From NCBI GenBank assembly GCA_963575745.1, contig CAUYUJ010016693.1, forward strand, positions 90,001-154,000: 64,000 bases of DNA. Reading direction: 5' to 3'. Below the pieces are notes generated by a model that worked only from the letters and a program-made list of their open reading frames with translations, made no database searches and had not been told where the DNA came from. A program made the position numbers and the translations under genes. This DNA is from Prorocentrum cordatum (lineage: Eukaryota; Sar; Dinophyceae; Prorocentrales; Prorocentraceae). Positions 1-10,102 of this stretch are shown piece after piece; the first letter of the stretch is position 1; every line of letters begins with the position of its first letter.

Positions 1-3
1 GCT

Positions 4-735
4 CTGACGCCTCGTCCATGGCCGCGGGCGGGAGTGCAGCCTTCAGGCGCACTCTCCGCTAGCGGGGCCGCCATGTCATGTCATGCCACGTCCGCCTCGT
101 CGCCCGTACCGTCTGTGTCACTATCTGCGCCGACGACCACATCGACGCCACCACGGACGGCAGCTGGGACGTCCGCATCGGCAGCGACAGTTTTCGGGCG
201 ACCGCCTTCGACGTCAGCAGTGGCAGACTCGCCGGCGGCGGCACCAACGTTGCCACCCACGGTGGCACCTACGGCAGTCCCCCAAACGGCCTTCACAGCG
301 GTATCCACGATAGCACTCATGACTACATCCACGGTGGCATACACGGCCATGGCTCCCGTGCCCACGTCCGCACCGACGCCAGCATTGACGACAGGATCGG
401 CCTCAGTATCGTCGGCACCGACAGCGGCATTGACGACGAGATCGACACCATCAGGCACACCCACGGCTATTGGGGCCGCCGTACCACGCCGTATCATGCC
501 CGCCACGCTGTCACCTACGGCCCCACCGACCCAAACAGCGACGTCAGCACCGACGACCGCATCGACGCCAGCCTCGGCGAGCCCTCAACCATTCACTGTC
601 CTGACGCCTCGCTTAGGGCCGCTGGCGCGGGTGCCGTCTTCAGGCGCACCCTACGCTAGTGGGACCGCCATGTCATGTCAGGACACGCCTGCCTCGTCGA
701 TTTTTTCGTCTGCGGCACTGTCTGCATCGACGACA
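4..735 (+). repeat. Direct repeat of the ORF start, about 597 bp apart
   Basis: The segment from about 4 to 130 recurs from about 601 to 735. It includes a shared CTGACGCCTCG, a CTTCAGGCGCAC motif and GCCATGTCATGTCA. The offset of 597 bp is divisible by three, so the duplication keeps the frame of the surrounding ORF. Between the copies the sequence is degenerate ACC/ACG/GCA-rich low complexity. Confidence 0.6.
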
Positions 736-2586
736 ACATCGACGACTACGCCGGTACCCACGCCAGTGTTGCAGCCAGCATCTACGCCAACTCCGCCGTC
801 TGCATCGGCGCTCGCATCCATGGCAGCATCGCCCATAGCTTTGACACCAGCACTGCCAGCGGCAGCTCCCACGCCCACGCCTACGCGGGCACCAACGTTG
901 ACACCAGCACCAACACCGGCACCGAGCGCAGCCGAGACGTCATCGCCGACGATTACTCTCATGCCAACCCTGCCAGATTCAGCACGCCCTGAGTCGTCCG
1001 CGGCGGCGCCAAAGGTGGCACCCACGTCGGCCTACACGGCAGCGTTCGTGGAGCGTGTGTGGTTGGAGGTCATCGAGTGGTACAGCGTGGTGTCATTGTC
1101 CACGTGGGCCACCTTGTGCGCCACGTACGGCATGTACTACTTCTCCATCGGCATCCGCGACGAGTGGCGGCGACGGAGCGCAGCTGCAGCGCGGCGCCGA
1201 CGCCGACAGTGCGGCGGCGACGTCGACCGCAGACGCCCTCTAGGCCACCAGACGGCCGCCCAGGGCCGCCCTGGCATCAGCCCCTACACTGCCTCGAGCC
1301 TCGAGCCGACCTCCCTACCAAAACCTGGGAGCACGCCAGCGGGGGCGGCTTCAGCCCCCCCGCATGGCACCACGCCTGCCATTCCTGTCATCGGCCCCCA
1401 CATGGCCTCAAGCCTCGAGTCGACCCCCCCGCCAAAACCTGGTAGCACGCCAGCGGGGGCGGCTTCAGCCCCCCCGCATGGCACTACGCCTGCCATTTCT
1501 GTCATCGGTCCCCACGCTGCCTCGAGCCCAGGGGTGACCTCCCCGCCACAACCTGGTAGCATGGCAGCGGGGCCAGCCTCGGCCGTCTCACATGCTCACA
1601 CGCCTGCCCTGGATCCTGGCTCCCTCGCAATCCCGCGCGTTAGCACTAACACTCCCAGCACTAGCACTGCGACTGTACGGGAGCACCTCGAGCGCTACCT
1701 CGGACCACAACCAGCCACCATCGGTTACCTCCGAGCAGTCAACCGCCGCTTGGCAGCTCGGATTCCACCGCGGCTCCACGCCGGCACCGAGGTTGTCGTA
1801 AAAGGCCAGGTCCACAACCCCATCAACGGCCTCCGAGGCATCGTACGAGGGCCGTCCAGGGAATACCCAGGCCTCTGGACCGTCACGCTGCCTACTGGTG
1901 ACACTGCCCACCTCCGCGGTTCCAACTTGACCGTCCCAGCACCTCCGCTGCGCGCCGAGGTGCCGCCCACCAGTACAGGCATACTCACGAGGGCGCCAAT
2001 TCAGGACCCCCAGCCGGCCCCCGCAGCGTACACAAGTTGCATCAGTCTGGCGGCACGGCGGCCTGTCGACTCAGCGGCGGCACCCTGCAAGTCGGCCTCG
2101 CTGCCTGCCGCCAGCAGCCGCGATCAGACGGACAACACGGCTGGCCACGACGAAGGCCTCGGTGGCTCACGCGATGACGGTGACGACGACGGCCTCTTCC
2201 TCGGGGTACAGGTCGAGATCACCGCACCGACCAGCCCTCTGCGTGGATACATCGGCACAACCATCGACTTGTCTGGCGACCGCGTCGTGGTCCAGTTCAC
2301 CGGCGGTCTCACCGTCGGTTGGAGCCGCTCCGATGTGACTCGCGTTCGAAAAGACCCAGGGCTTCGGCTGTCAGGCAGCGCGCAGAAACTGATGCGGCGC
2401 CTCGACCAGTCGCCGCGCCCCTTCCCCGGGACTGCCCTGGAGCCCCTCCATGACATCCCGGAGGAGCCTGTCCCTTCTGACCTCCCGCCTGCCCCCTGGA
2501 CGGCAACATCGGTGGAAAAGACAAGTGTCTGTTGTTCACACCTGCTACACATGCGTACAAACACTCACTTTGACTCTATTCTGTGA
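34..2586 (+). CDS. Ser/Thr/Pro/Ala-rich hypothetical protein with two SH3/KOW-like segments
   Basis: An open frame of 850 codons. Residues 1-330 are almost only Ser, Thr, Pro and Ala, with two related starts (MSCHATSASS and MSCQDTPASS), so the N-terminal part arose by in-frame duplication. Residues about 333-380 are different in kind: an aromatic-rich stretch with a weakly hydrophobic segment (about 353-375) followed by an Arg-rich block, like a membrane or amphipathic anchor. Residues about 429-515 carry a 38-aa repeat. Residues about 581-634 and 722-772 each look like a small beta-barrel of the SH3/KOW type (G-T-E-V-V-V-K-G, then G-L-R-G-I-V, then W-T-V-T-L-P-T-G-D). The fold is inferred from pattern only. 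The change of composition along a single open frame argues for real coding, but low-complexity GC-rich DNA also makes long ORFs by chance. The window may cut off an upstream part. No family recognised. Confidence 0.4.
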   Translation: MQPSGALSASGAAMSCHATSASSPVPSVSLSAPTTTSTPPRTAAGTSASAATVFGRPPSTSAVADSPAAAPTLPPTVAPTAVPQTAFTAVSTIALMTTSTVAYTAMAPVPTSAPTPALTTGSASVSSAPTAALTTRSTPSGTPTAIGAAVPRRIMPATLSPTAPPTQTATSAPTTASTPASASPQPFTVLTPRLGPLARVPSSGAPYASGTAMSCQDTPASSIFSSAALSASTTTSTTTPVPTPVLQPASTPTPPSASALASMAASPIALTPALPAAAPTPTPTRAPTLTPAPTPAPSAAETSSPTITLMPTLPDSARPESSAAAPKVAPTSAYTAAFVERVWLEVIEWYSVVSLSTWATLCATYGMYYFSIGIRDEWRRRSAAAARRRRRQCGGDVDRRRPLGHQTAAQGRPGISPYTASSLEPTSLPKPGSTPAGAASAPPHGTTPAIPVIGPHMASSLESTPPPKPGSTPAGAASAPPHGTTPAISVIGPHAASSPGVTSPPQPGSMAAGPASAVSHAHTPALDPGSLAIPRVSTNTPSTSTATVREHLERYLGPQPATIGYLRAVNRRLAARIPPRLHAGTEVVVKGQVHNPINGLRGIVRGPSREYPGLWTVTLPTGDTAHLRGSNLTVPAPPLRAEVPPTSTGILTRAPIQDPQPAPAAYTSCISLAARRPVDSAAAPCKSASLPAASSRDQTDNTAGHDEGLGGSRDDGDDDGLFLGVQVEITAPTSPLRGYIGTTIDLSGDRVVVQFTGGLTVGWSRSDVTRVRKDPGLRLSGSAQKLMRRLDQSPRPFPGTALEPLHDIPEEPVPSDLPPAPWTATSVEKTSVCCSHLLHMRTNTHFDSIL
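1318..1590 (+). repeat. 114-bp tandem repeat (38 aa) inside the ORF
   Basis: CCAAAACCTGG recurs at 1318 and 1432, and a variant (CCACAACCTGG) at 1546, giving a strict period of 114 bp, or 38 codons. The encoded unit contains PKPGSTPAGAASAPPHG followed by a VIGPH motif. The third copy is diverged. The exact multiple of three is compatible with selection for an open frame. Confidence 0.75.
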
Positions 2587-2588
2587 TG

Positions 2589-2663
2589 TCAGAAACAAGG
2601 ATGCCGCCACACAGTGTCTCAGCCTGATGGGTCAGAAACAAGGATGCCGCCACACAGTGTCTC
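2589..2663 (+). repeat. 43-bp direct duplication just after the ORF
   Basis: A 32-bp block beginning TCAGAAACAAGG and ending ACAGTGTCTC occurs at 2589-2620 and again at 2632-2663. It lies immediately downstream of the stop codon of the upstream ORF. Confidence 0.8.
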
Positions 2664-3452
2664 TCCCCTGCCGGCACGAGCGGCGGTGTTCGAAATGGGA
2701 CCTCTTCCACAAACGTCTTTATGCCTGCTGCGGGGGTGGCGGCTTCAGCCCCTCCCCACGCACTCGTGTCTTCACGCCATGTCATGTCCGCCATGTCGTT
2801 GCGGGTGCATCCGCTGTGAGGGCCTCCATTGCACCTTTGCACTGTCTCTGCCTGTGAGCATGCGGGCCATTCGGCTCCCAGCATGTGCACCTTTTCCTCG
2901 GCGCGTCTGGCGCCCCTCTGCTGTCCGCCGCCTGGGCGCGGACTCTGTCTCTTTCGAGGTCCGCCAATGGGGGTTAAAGGTTAGCTGGCAGCGGCTGGTG
3001 CCGCTGTGCTGTCGGCTAGCCTTTGCCGCTCCTGTTGGGGTTCTCGGCCTGTGCGCACTGCGCTGGGCCACACGGCTCCCAGCTGGTGCACCTTTTCCCT
3101 TTTCGCCAGCCCGTGCGCCCGCGAGGCACCGCGGCCACGGGGCCTGGGCGCGGGGGCGGGGGGTGCCCCGTCTCTGCGCGCCGCGCTGCGGCCAAGCGCC
3201 CAACCGGCGGTCCGCCAAGCCGCCTTAGCCACGTTTTCACGTCGCCACTAGCGTTGGGGCCTTTTTCTTCACGCGGTCTGACAGGTGAGATCTTCACAGT
3301 CTGTCCGCCGTCCGTTGCTTCAGACGCAATGCGCCGGGGGAAGGGGCCTGTTGCCCGCCCTCGTATCTTAAGGCTGCACCGCCGCTAATAGTGCATGCGA
3401 GTTGTCGCACCGCAGTGCGCCTCGCGGACGGACCCTGGTCCGCCCACTTGTC

Positions 3453-3454
<2 letters not shown>
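2664..3454. other. No gene recognised
   Basis: GC-rich sequence. It has short echoes of the upstream ORF (a GCGGCTTCAGCCCC motif near 2731 and CCATGTCATGTC near 2777) and a loose ~190-bp internal repetition around CGGCTCCCAGC...TGCACCTTTTCC (near 2872 and 3072). I see no convincing coding region. Confidence 0.4.
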
Positions 3455-3830
<376 letters not shown>

Positions 3831-3977
3831 CTACTGGCTTCTGACGGAGTCTGGGTTAGGTGAGCCTGAGTGTGGGTGAGTCTGAGTATGGGTACGTCTG
3901 TGTGTGCCTGACTCTGAAGAAATGAATCTGAGTGTGAGTGAGCTTGTGTATGAGTGAGTCTGGGTGCGAGTCTGAAT

Positions 3978-4905
3978 CCCAATGGTGCCCCTGGCAGTGT
4001 CTGGCGACTAGGAGGCCCGGGTCGACTCCTCTTTGGGAAGCCAAAATGCTGCCCCTGGCAGCGTTTGGTGACTATGAAGCCCCTGGTGGACCCCCCCTGG
4101 GGCTCCCAAATGATGCCCCTGGCAGCGTTTTGTGACCATGAGGCTCTCAAGAGATACATGTTGGGGACGCCAAACGGCAATTCTAGCTGAGGCGTCCCAC
4201 CAAAATCGGCGCGAACGGGCTCGTGAGATCAGCCAGGGTGGCTCCCCCTTGGGGCTCCCAAATGATGCCCCTGGCAGCGTTTTGTGACCATGAGGCTCTC
4301 AAGAGATACATGTTGGGGAGGCCAAACGGCAATTCTAGCTGAGGCGTCCCACCAAAATCGGCGCGAACGGGCTCGTGAGATCAGCCAGGGTGGCTCCCCC
4401 TTGGGGCTCCCAAATGATGCCCCTGGCAGCGTTTTGCGACCATGAGGCTCTCAAGAGATACATGTTGGGGACGCCAAACGGCAATTCTAGCTGAGGCGTC
4501 CCACCAAAATCGGCGCGAACGGGCTCGTGAGATCAGCCAGGGTGGCTCCCCCTTGGGGCTCCCAAATGATGCCCCTGGCAGCGTTTTGTGACCATGAGGC
4601 TCTCAAGAGATACATGTTGGGGAGGCCAAACGGCAATTCTAGCTGAGGCGTCCCACCAAAATCGGCGCGAACGGGCTCGTGAGATCAGCCAGGGTGGCTC
4701 CCCCTTGGGGCTCCCAAATGATGCCCCTGGCAGCGTTTTGCGACCATGAGGCTCTCAAGAGATACATGTTGGGGACGCCAAACGGCAATTCTAGCTGAGT
4801 CCCACCAAAATCGGCGCGAACGGGCTCGTGAGATCAGCCAGGGTGGCTCCCCCTTGGGGCTCCCAAGTGATGCCCCTGGCAGCGTTTTGTGATCATGAGA
4901 GAGTG
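3978..4905 (+). repeat. 152-bp satellite array with alternating variants
   Basis: GGCTCCCAAATGATGCCCC starts units at about 4101, 4253, 4405, 4557 and 4709 (period 152), then 4858 (149, a 3-bp loss). Each unit contains AGAGATACATGTTGGGGA, CGGCAATTCTAGCTGAG and CCACCAAAATCGGCGCG. Diverged half-units sharing TGCCCCTGGCAGYGTTT precede the array from about 3978. Two diagnostic sites alternate between units: GTGACC/GCGACC, and GGGGACG/GGGGAGG. Confidence 0.92.
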
Positions 4906-5215
4906 TGAGTGTGAGTGAATGTGACTGTGAGTGAGTCTGAGTGAGAGTGAGTCTCATCTTATCTTATCGAGTCCTATCTTATCTTACCTTTACTACCCTC
5001 TATATTATCTTATCTTGAAATCTCTTATCTTGTATTAGCTTATCTTATATCAACTCATCTTATCGCATCATATCTTGTTTTATCTTATTACTCCATAGGC
5101 TGTCTTATCTTATCTATTATCCTACCTTGTCATATATCTTATCTTACCTTATCATATCTTGTGTTATCTTATTTTATCTTGTAGTATCTTATCTTGTGTT
5201 GTCTTGTCTGGTGGT
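4906..5215 (+). repeat. GTGAGT tract passing into degenerate TTATC pentamer repeat
   Basis: A short (GTGAGTGT) region mirrors one just before the satellite (3850-3990). It is followed by about 250 bp of degenerate (CTTAT)n with interspersed variants such as CTACCTT. There are no open frames of note. Confidence 0.9.
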
Positions 5216-5518
5216 TATCATTGGGAGGAGGGAGGCGGGAGGCGGGAGGAAGAAGGAGGAGGAGGAGTGGGAGGCGTCAGAGTAATAACAAGAACCCCAA
5301 TCCTTAGGATATGGGGAAAAATCACACCCTCCCTGCACTTCGCGATTGGCGCCAAAAGTGGCCGGGCACAGATGATTCGGTCGATGGCGCTAACTTCACT
5401 GAAGCGAAAATGGTATAGACAAACGGCCGATTCCAGCTTGCAACAGGGTGCCTCTGGCTATTACTGGATGTGCTGCGCAAGCCTGTGGGTGAAATTATCT
5501 GGCGGGCTCTTGATCCTT
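5216..5518. other. Purine-rich stretch and unassigned sequence
   Basis: GGAGG/GAAGGAGG purine run at about 5222-5272, then about 240 bp of mixed sequence. An open frame on the plus strand runs through it but resembles no known family and begins inside the TTATC repeat, so I do not call a gene. Confidence 0.4.
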
Positions 5519-6562
5519 ACTAACCCGGAGAAGCAATTAAGGAACCCCCCGGCGTTATCATTAGCACCGCGCCGTAATTAAATAATTATTTGGGGGGTTT
5601 TCGCCGAGCGATATTATTAGCACCGCGCACATGGAAGGAAAATAAATAATTCCAGCGCCCCGCCTCGGGTGGCATCCCAATTAGAATTGTAATGAAAATA
5701 AGAATACGAATACGAATAAGGAAAAACTGAGAAAAGCTAAGGAAAAGCTTGGAAAAGCTAAGAAAAAGCCGAGAAAAGCTGAGGAAAGCTAAGGAAAGGC
5801 TAAGACAAGCTAAGAAAAAGCTGAGAAAAGCTCAGGAAAATATCAAGCAAAGCTGAGAAAAACGAAGAAAAGCTAAGGAAAAGCTGAGAAAAGTTAAGGA
5901 CAACTAATGAAAAGCTAAGGGAAACTATTGAAAAGCTATGGAAAAGCTAAGGAAAACTAAGGAAAACTTAAGAACAGCTGAGGAAAACTAAGGAAAAGCT
6001 AAGGAAAAGCTAAGGACAACTAAGGAAAAGCTAAGGATAACTTGTGACCCTCGCAGTGACCCTCGCAGAGTACCCCCAAGGCCTGAGTATGGAGGAAGTC
6101 CAAGGCGGGAGCCTTGTCTGTGAGCGCGTCCTCCTCCGTGTCCTCCTCCTCCTCTTCCTCCTCCTCCTCCTCCTTCTCTTCCTCCAGCCCCCATTTTTCT
6201 AATGAGATTTCTATTGCAATCCCTTTGGGATTTTTTTTTCGGCCGTCATAAGAGGTGGTCCATCCCAGGGTATCGCCCCCGCCCCGCACCGCGGCGTTAT
6301 CTTAGCACCCGGCAGGACCAAAATAAATCCCCGAGCCAGAGTAGGAGTGGATCAGTGTACATGGTTACGGCACCGAACAGCGAGGGTCGAGCACTGGAAA
6401 GACGCGTGGCCACTGAAGCTCTCTGACTCCTCCGCATGCGTTTCCTCATTCTTTCAGGAGGGTGTACCCCCTCCTGGTGCCAGGATAACGCTTCCAGGTG
6501 CTGGGTGCGTTATCTTTTCACCGGAGAGGGGGGGGGGTCCTTAATCGCTTATCCGGGTTACT
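5519..6562. mobile_element. Possible non-autonomous DNA element with ~28-bp inverted ends
   Basis: The left end (TAACCCGGAGAAGCAATTAA from 5521) is matched in reverse complement at the right end (TTAATCGCTTATCCGGGTTA, 6541-6560). There are two mismatches, and the match extends into a C-run/G-run. Subterminal motifs of the form GCGTTATCNTTAGCACCG lie near 5552, 5609 and 6294, with a weaker one near 6508. The interior is mostly an AAAAGCTAAGG tandem repeat and a CTCCTC tract; no transposase is present. No clear target-site duplication was found, so the mobile-element call is tentative. Confidence 0.4.
5705..6045 (+). repeat. Degenerate AAAAGCTAAGG tandem repeat
   Basis: About 340 bp of imperfect 11-12-bp units built from GAAAAGCTAAGG and GAAAAGCTGAG. 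It is strongly purine-biased on the plus strand and lies inside the inverted-repeat unit. Confidence 0.9.
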
Positions 6563-6802
6563 CTGTGATAAGACGTCAATCAAACACAGGTGATCGTCAT
6601 CACCTCTGAAGAATAACGATGTGCACTTCAAAAGAAGCGCTGCAGCTGACAATGCGGAGTTGCGTAAAGAAGTTCCAGTGTAGAAACCTCTGCAATGCGG
6701 ACTTACGTAGAAGAGACGCCCGCTGTATAATATTCAGCAATGCGGACTTACTGTAAACAATGCCCCTTGTCATTACATGCTGCAATGGAAACTGGACTCA
6801 CG

Positions 6803-7577
6803 TCACTCGCGCTTGCTGCTCGTCTTGTCCTGCAAGCTCGGCTTGGCGTCGGGCCTTGCGTTCGGCAGGTTGTTGATGATTCCCCATCTGTTTTCGGCGT
6901 CCCAGCGTAGCGTGTAATGGAGGTTGCTGAAATCAGCCTTTCCGTTCCGCTTGAGCCAGGGGCGGCGCACTTCTGGCACGTCCGGCAAGTGACCCACACG
7001 CTGTGGCGGTTCTGGCAGACCCTGACGTCGCGGTCGTTGATGGCGCGCGCGTTGATCTCGTCTACGCGCGCCACAAGGGTCGAGCCACTCTAGGGCGCTA
7101 TCGCAACTGATGAGGAACTCGCTGCTGTAACCGGTGTCGCTGGCGCTGCTGGAATTGATGGGGCGGGCCCGCCCAATACCCTGCCGGGCGCTGCTGCCGT
7201 CGACGACACTGCCGTCATGCCGTGGGCTTCTGGCGCCAGGCCTTGCGGCGCCCAACTTGGGCGCGCCGTTACCGAAAACGAGGCTGCGACCTCCGGGTTA
7301 CTGGCTATACCCAAATGCCTGCCACCCCGGCCAGGATGGTGGCCGTCACGCCGGGGATCCTGGGACCTGATCTCGCGCGCAGGGTTGGGGATGCTCGGGC
7401 ACTGCGGCAAGTAGCCGTTGGTCCGCGAAAGGTGGGTGACGGCGGCAAGCAAGCCCATGCCAATGAACATGCCAACCATGAACATACTCATGAGCCCCTG
7501 GAGGTACCGCGCGGTCCAATCTGTCTCGGCAGGTGGCGTCGCGGGCGCCAGCTGACCCTTGACACGGCTGATGCAGG
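6803..7577 (-). pseudogene. Retroelement-derived tail downstream of RNase H, with a hydrophobic segment
   Basis: Following the RNase H fragment on the minus strand, overlapping frames continue without a single intact reading. One frame (about 7438-7500) contains LMSMFMVGMFIGMGLLAAV, a good membrane-segment candidate. Another (near 6990-7060) contains VTCRTCQKC, a Cys cluster. Frame changes between these pieces suggest decay or unrecognised introns. The linkage to the copia fragment is by position only. Confidence 0.3.
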
Positions 7578-8114
7578 TCACCAGCGCAGATGCGAATATG
7601 GCAGCATGCGGCTGCCGGGCCCCGCATCTGTGCTTACAAGCCCTGAAAGACCAACAACAACAAAAACGAGAGCAGCACCCTCCATCGCCTTTGTGAGCGC
7701 GTCCGCGACCATGGCCCAGGTCGGGGCCCACGCGAGGCGCAGGGCGCTGTTCGGGCGCGCGGCCTCCTTGATCATGGAGGCGATGGCGACGATCCTGAAT
7801 CGTTCGTCCGTGGACTGGCCCACGTTGGACCGGATGTGAGTGACGAGTCCCTTGCTGTCGCTATAGATCTCGCCAAGGAGTCTCTCGCTGAGCACGTCGA
7901 TCTCTTTCAGCGGCTTCTTGGGGTTGTAGGCCTCGGCTAGCGACTGACGGAACCACGCGACGATCTCCGCACCTTCCAGCGTCGCATCGCCCTCAGCGGC
8001 CAGTGTCGACCTCGCGGACCTCTTGACTGCCCCTGAATGCCAAGACACGGGCAGGGAGAGGTCGTAACGGCCACCCACCACATCTCGAGGTCGGCAAGTG
8101 GGGCCCGTCGCCAT
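7578..8114 (-). pseudogene. Copia-type RNase H domain, 3' end of a retrotransposon polyprotein
   Basis: A 178-residue open frame carries the C-terminal Ty1/copia RNase H pattern: SGAVKRSARSTLAAEG (residues about 27-42, with the catalytic-type Glu at 41), IYSDSKGLVTHI (83-94, Asp at 86), DERFRIVAIASMIKE (103-117) and WAPTWAMVADALTKAM (129-144). This order and the terminal ADALTK are characteristic of copia polyproteins. The upstream RT is not in the adjacent frame. The terminus after ADALTK becomes hydrophobic. It is a remnant rather than a complete gene. Confidence 0.75.
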
Positions 8115-8514
8115 GCCCCGCGGGCTCTTGGCGTTCGAAGCGTGCTTTGCAATGCTTCACACATGCTTTCAAGCGTCTCGCAGCTTGCTTCGCCGGGGTT
8201 CCAGCGCGCGTTGGCGCGTGGCTGAAGGCGTTCGAAGCGAGCTTCGCAACGCTGTACGCATCCTTCACAGAGTCCCGCGCATCGTTGGGAAGCGGCGTTT
8301 TGAGCGTCTCGGCGCCAGCTTGCGCGCGGACTTCGAGCTCCACTGCTTGGGCGCGCGCGCGCCGCGGCTCCTGTGCAACGGGCGAGGCGCGCGCCCGACG
8401 TCTTCCACTCCGCCCCTGCGGGTCGGGATGTGATCGGAGGATCCGAAACAAACGCCGACAAGAAGAAGCCGTGTCCCGAATGTCGTCCGCAGCCGTTTCG
8501 GGCTTGTCCGACTC
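8115..8514 (-). other. Possible coding remnant with Lys/Ala-rich helix pattern
   Basis: In one minus-strand frame (roughly 8130-8350) a non-repetitive run reads like a helical segment, including LPNDARDSVKDAYSVAKLAS and KQAARRLKACVKHCKARFE. It sits upstream of the RNase H fragment in a different frame. No domain recognised. Confidence 0.2.
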
Positions 8515-9060
8515 TCGATTCACTCCTCTCGTGGCTCTCTCTCCTCTGCTTGTCTCCTCTTCCCTGGTGGTCTTTCTCTCGCCTCTCTCCCCTGGTGGTC
8601 TCATCTGTCCTGGTTGATGGTTTCGTCCAATTTCTTTTCCCCTGGTGGTCTCATCTCTCCCCTTCATCCCCTCATGATTTCCGCTTCCCTGGTGGTCTTC
8701 TCTCTCCTGGTAGTCTCCTCTCCCCTGGCGGTCCCCTCTCCCCTGTTGGCCTTCTCCCCCCTGGTGGTTTCCTCTCCCCTGGTGGTTTCACCTCGCCGTG
8801 CGTGTCTCCTCTCCCCTGGTGGTTTCTGGTTTCTCTCCCCGGTCTCCTCTTCCGAGTGGTCTCCTCTTTCCGAGTGGTCTGCTCTCCTCCTGGCGGTCTT
8901 CTCGCTCCTGGTGGTCTCCTCTTTCCTGAGGGTACTCCTCACCTGGTGGTCTTCTTTCTCCTGATGGTCCTGGTCTTCTGCCTCCCGGTAGTCTCATCTC
9001 CTCTGCCTCTCCTCTGGTGGGATCCTCTCCCCTGGTGGTGTCCTCTCCACCTATTCTTCG
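8515..9060 (+). repeat. CTCCCCTGGTGGTCTCCT minisatellite
   Basis: Degenerate units of about 18-24 bp based on CTCTCCCCTGGTGGT. Long frames on both strands here (for example [10 protein letters not shown] or GERRPPGE patterns) are translations of the repeat. Confidence 0.9.
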
Positions 9061-9154
9061 GCTGTCCCCTGGTCCTTCTCTCTCCCCTGGTGCTCGCGCC
9101 TCCCGTTCCCCTTCCTCGCGCGGCTGTGCGCGCGGTCGCCCGCGATCTCCCGCG

Positions 9155-9475
9155 GCGCAGGTCGAGGCGGAGGTCGAGCCCGAGGTCGATCCCGAGTCCG
9201 AGATCGAGACCGAGCCCAAGCCCGAGCTCGAGTCCGAGGTCGAGCCCGAGCCCAAGTTCCAGCCCGATCCGAGCCCGAGCCCGAGCCCGAACCCGAGCCC
9301 GAGGTCGAGCCCGAGCCCGAGGTCGACCCGAGCTCGGGCTCGGGCTGAGCCCGAGCCCGAGCTCGAGCCCGAGCCCGAGCTCGAGCCCGAGCCCGAGCCC
9401 GAGTCCAAGCCCGGGCTCGAATTCGAGGTCGAGCTCGGGCCCGAGCCCGAGCCCGAGCTCGAGCTCGAACTGCGC
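9155..9475 (+). repeat. GAGCCC hexanucleotide repeat
   Basis: About 320 bp of degenerate (CCCGAG)n, with CTCGAG variants and switches of strand orientation. It gives Glu-Pro, Ser-Pro, Ala-Arg or Gly-Leu dipeptide frames that are artefacts. Confidence 0.93.
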
Positions 9476-9666
9476 CAGGGCCCGAACTGTGCCGGGGCCC
9501 GAACTGCGCCGGCACCATGCGGGGCACTTCGGGCCCCGAGGTCCGAAGTGTGCCGGGTCCGCCCGTTTGATATGGAAAATAAGCAAGGGGGTCTCCCTGG
9601 CACTGTTCGGACCTCGGGGTCCGCACTGTGCCGGGGTCCGCTTTCGAGCGGGCCGGAACTGTGCCG
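9476..9666. repeat. Short GC-rich repeats around GAACTGTGCCGGGG
   Basis: CGAACTGTGCCGGGGCCCG, CGAAGTGTGCCGGGTCCG, CGCACTGTGCCGGGGTCCG and CGGAACTGTGCCGGGGTCC are spaced irregularly. The block separates the GAGCCC tract from the copia RNase H start. Confidence 0.6.
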
Positions 9667-10041
9667 GGGTCCGAAGCAGGCCGGACAGCCCACCGCTGGT
9701 GGATTCCTTTGTTTTCCTACATCCAGCGAAACCTGTGGCAGTCCACGCGGTGAGACATTTAGGCATAGCTTGGGACTTATTCCTGTGCTGGGTCTGGTTG
9801 CGGCCTTTGGAATATGTCCTGAATTTGGTGGGGGCTTCTTATGTTCCTACCGTCGGTGAGGCCATGCGCCTTGCTAGTTACTCTACAGCAGACTGACTTT
9901 CCGATTCGTCTTGTGCTAGGATATTTGTTCGCGCCACCAACGCATGATGCTCTGTATGTACCTGCTCCTAGAACCTCTTCTTTAGCCTCGTTCCCCAGGT
10001 AGCTTTTCTCCTGGCACCTCGCCCCTCGCCTCGCCCTTCTC

Positions 10042-10102
<61 letters not shown>

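Noticed and set aside
4101-4905. CRISPR-like array
   Set aside because: Units are contiguous with no unique spacers, and the context is eukaryotic satellite DNA.
8373-9896. A 507-aa plus-strand ORF
   Set aside because: Built from the CTCCCCTGGTGGT minisatellite and the GAGCCC repeat. The opposite strand holds the recognisable copia RNase H start.
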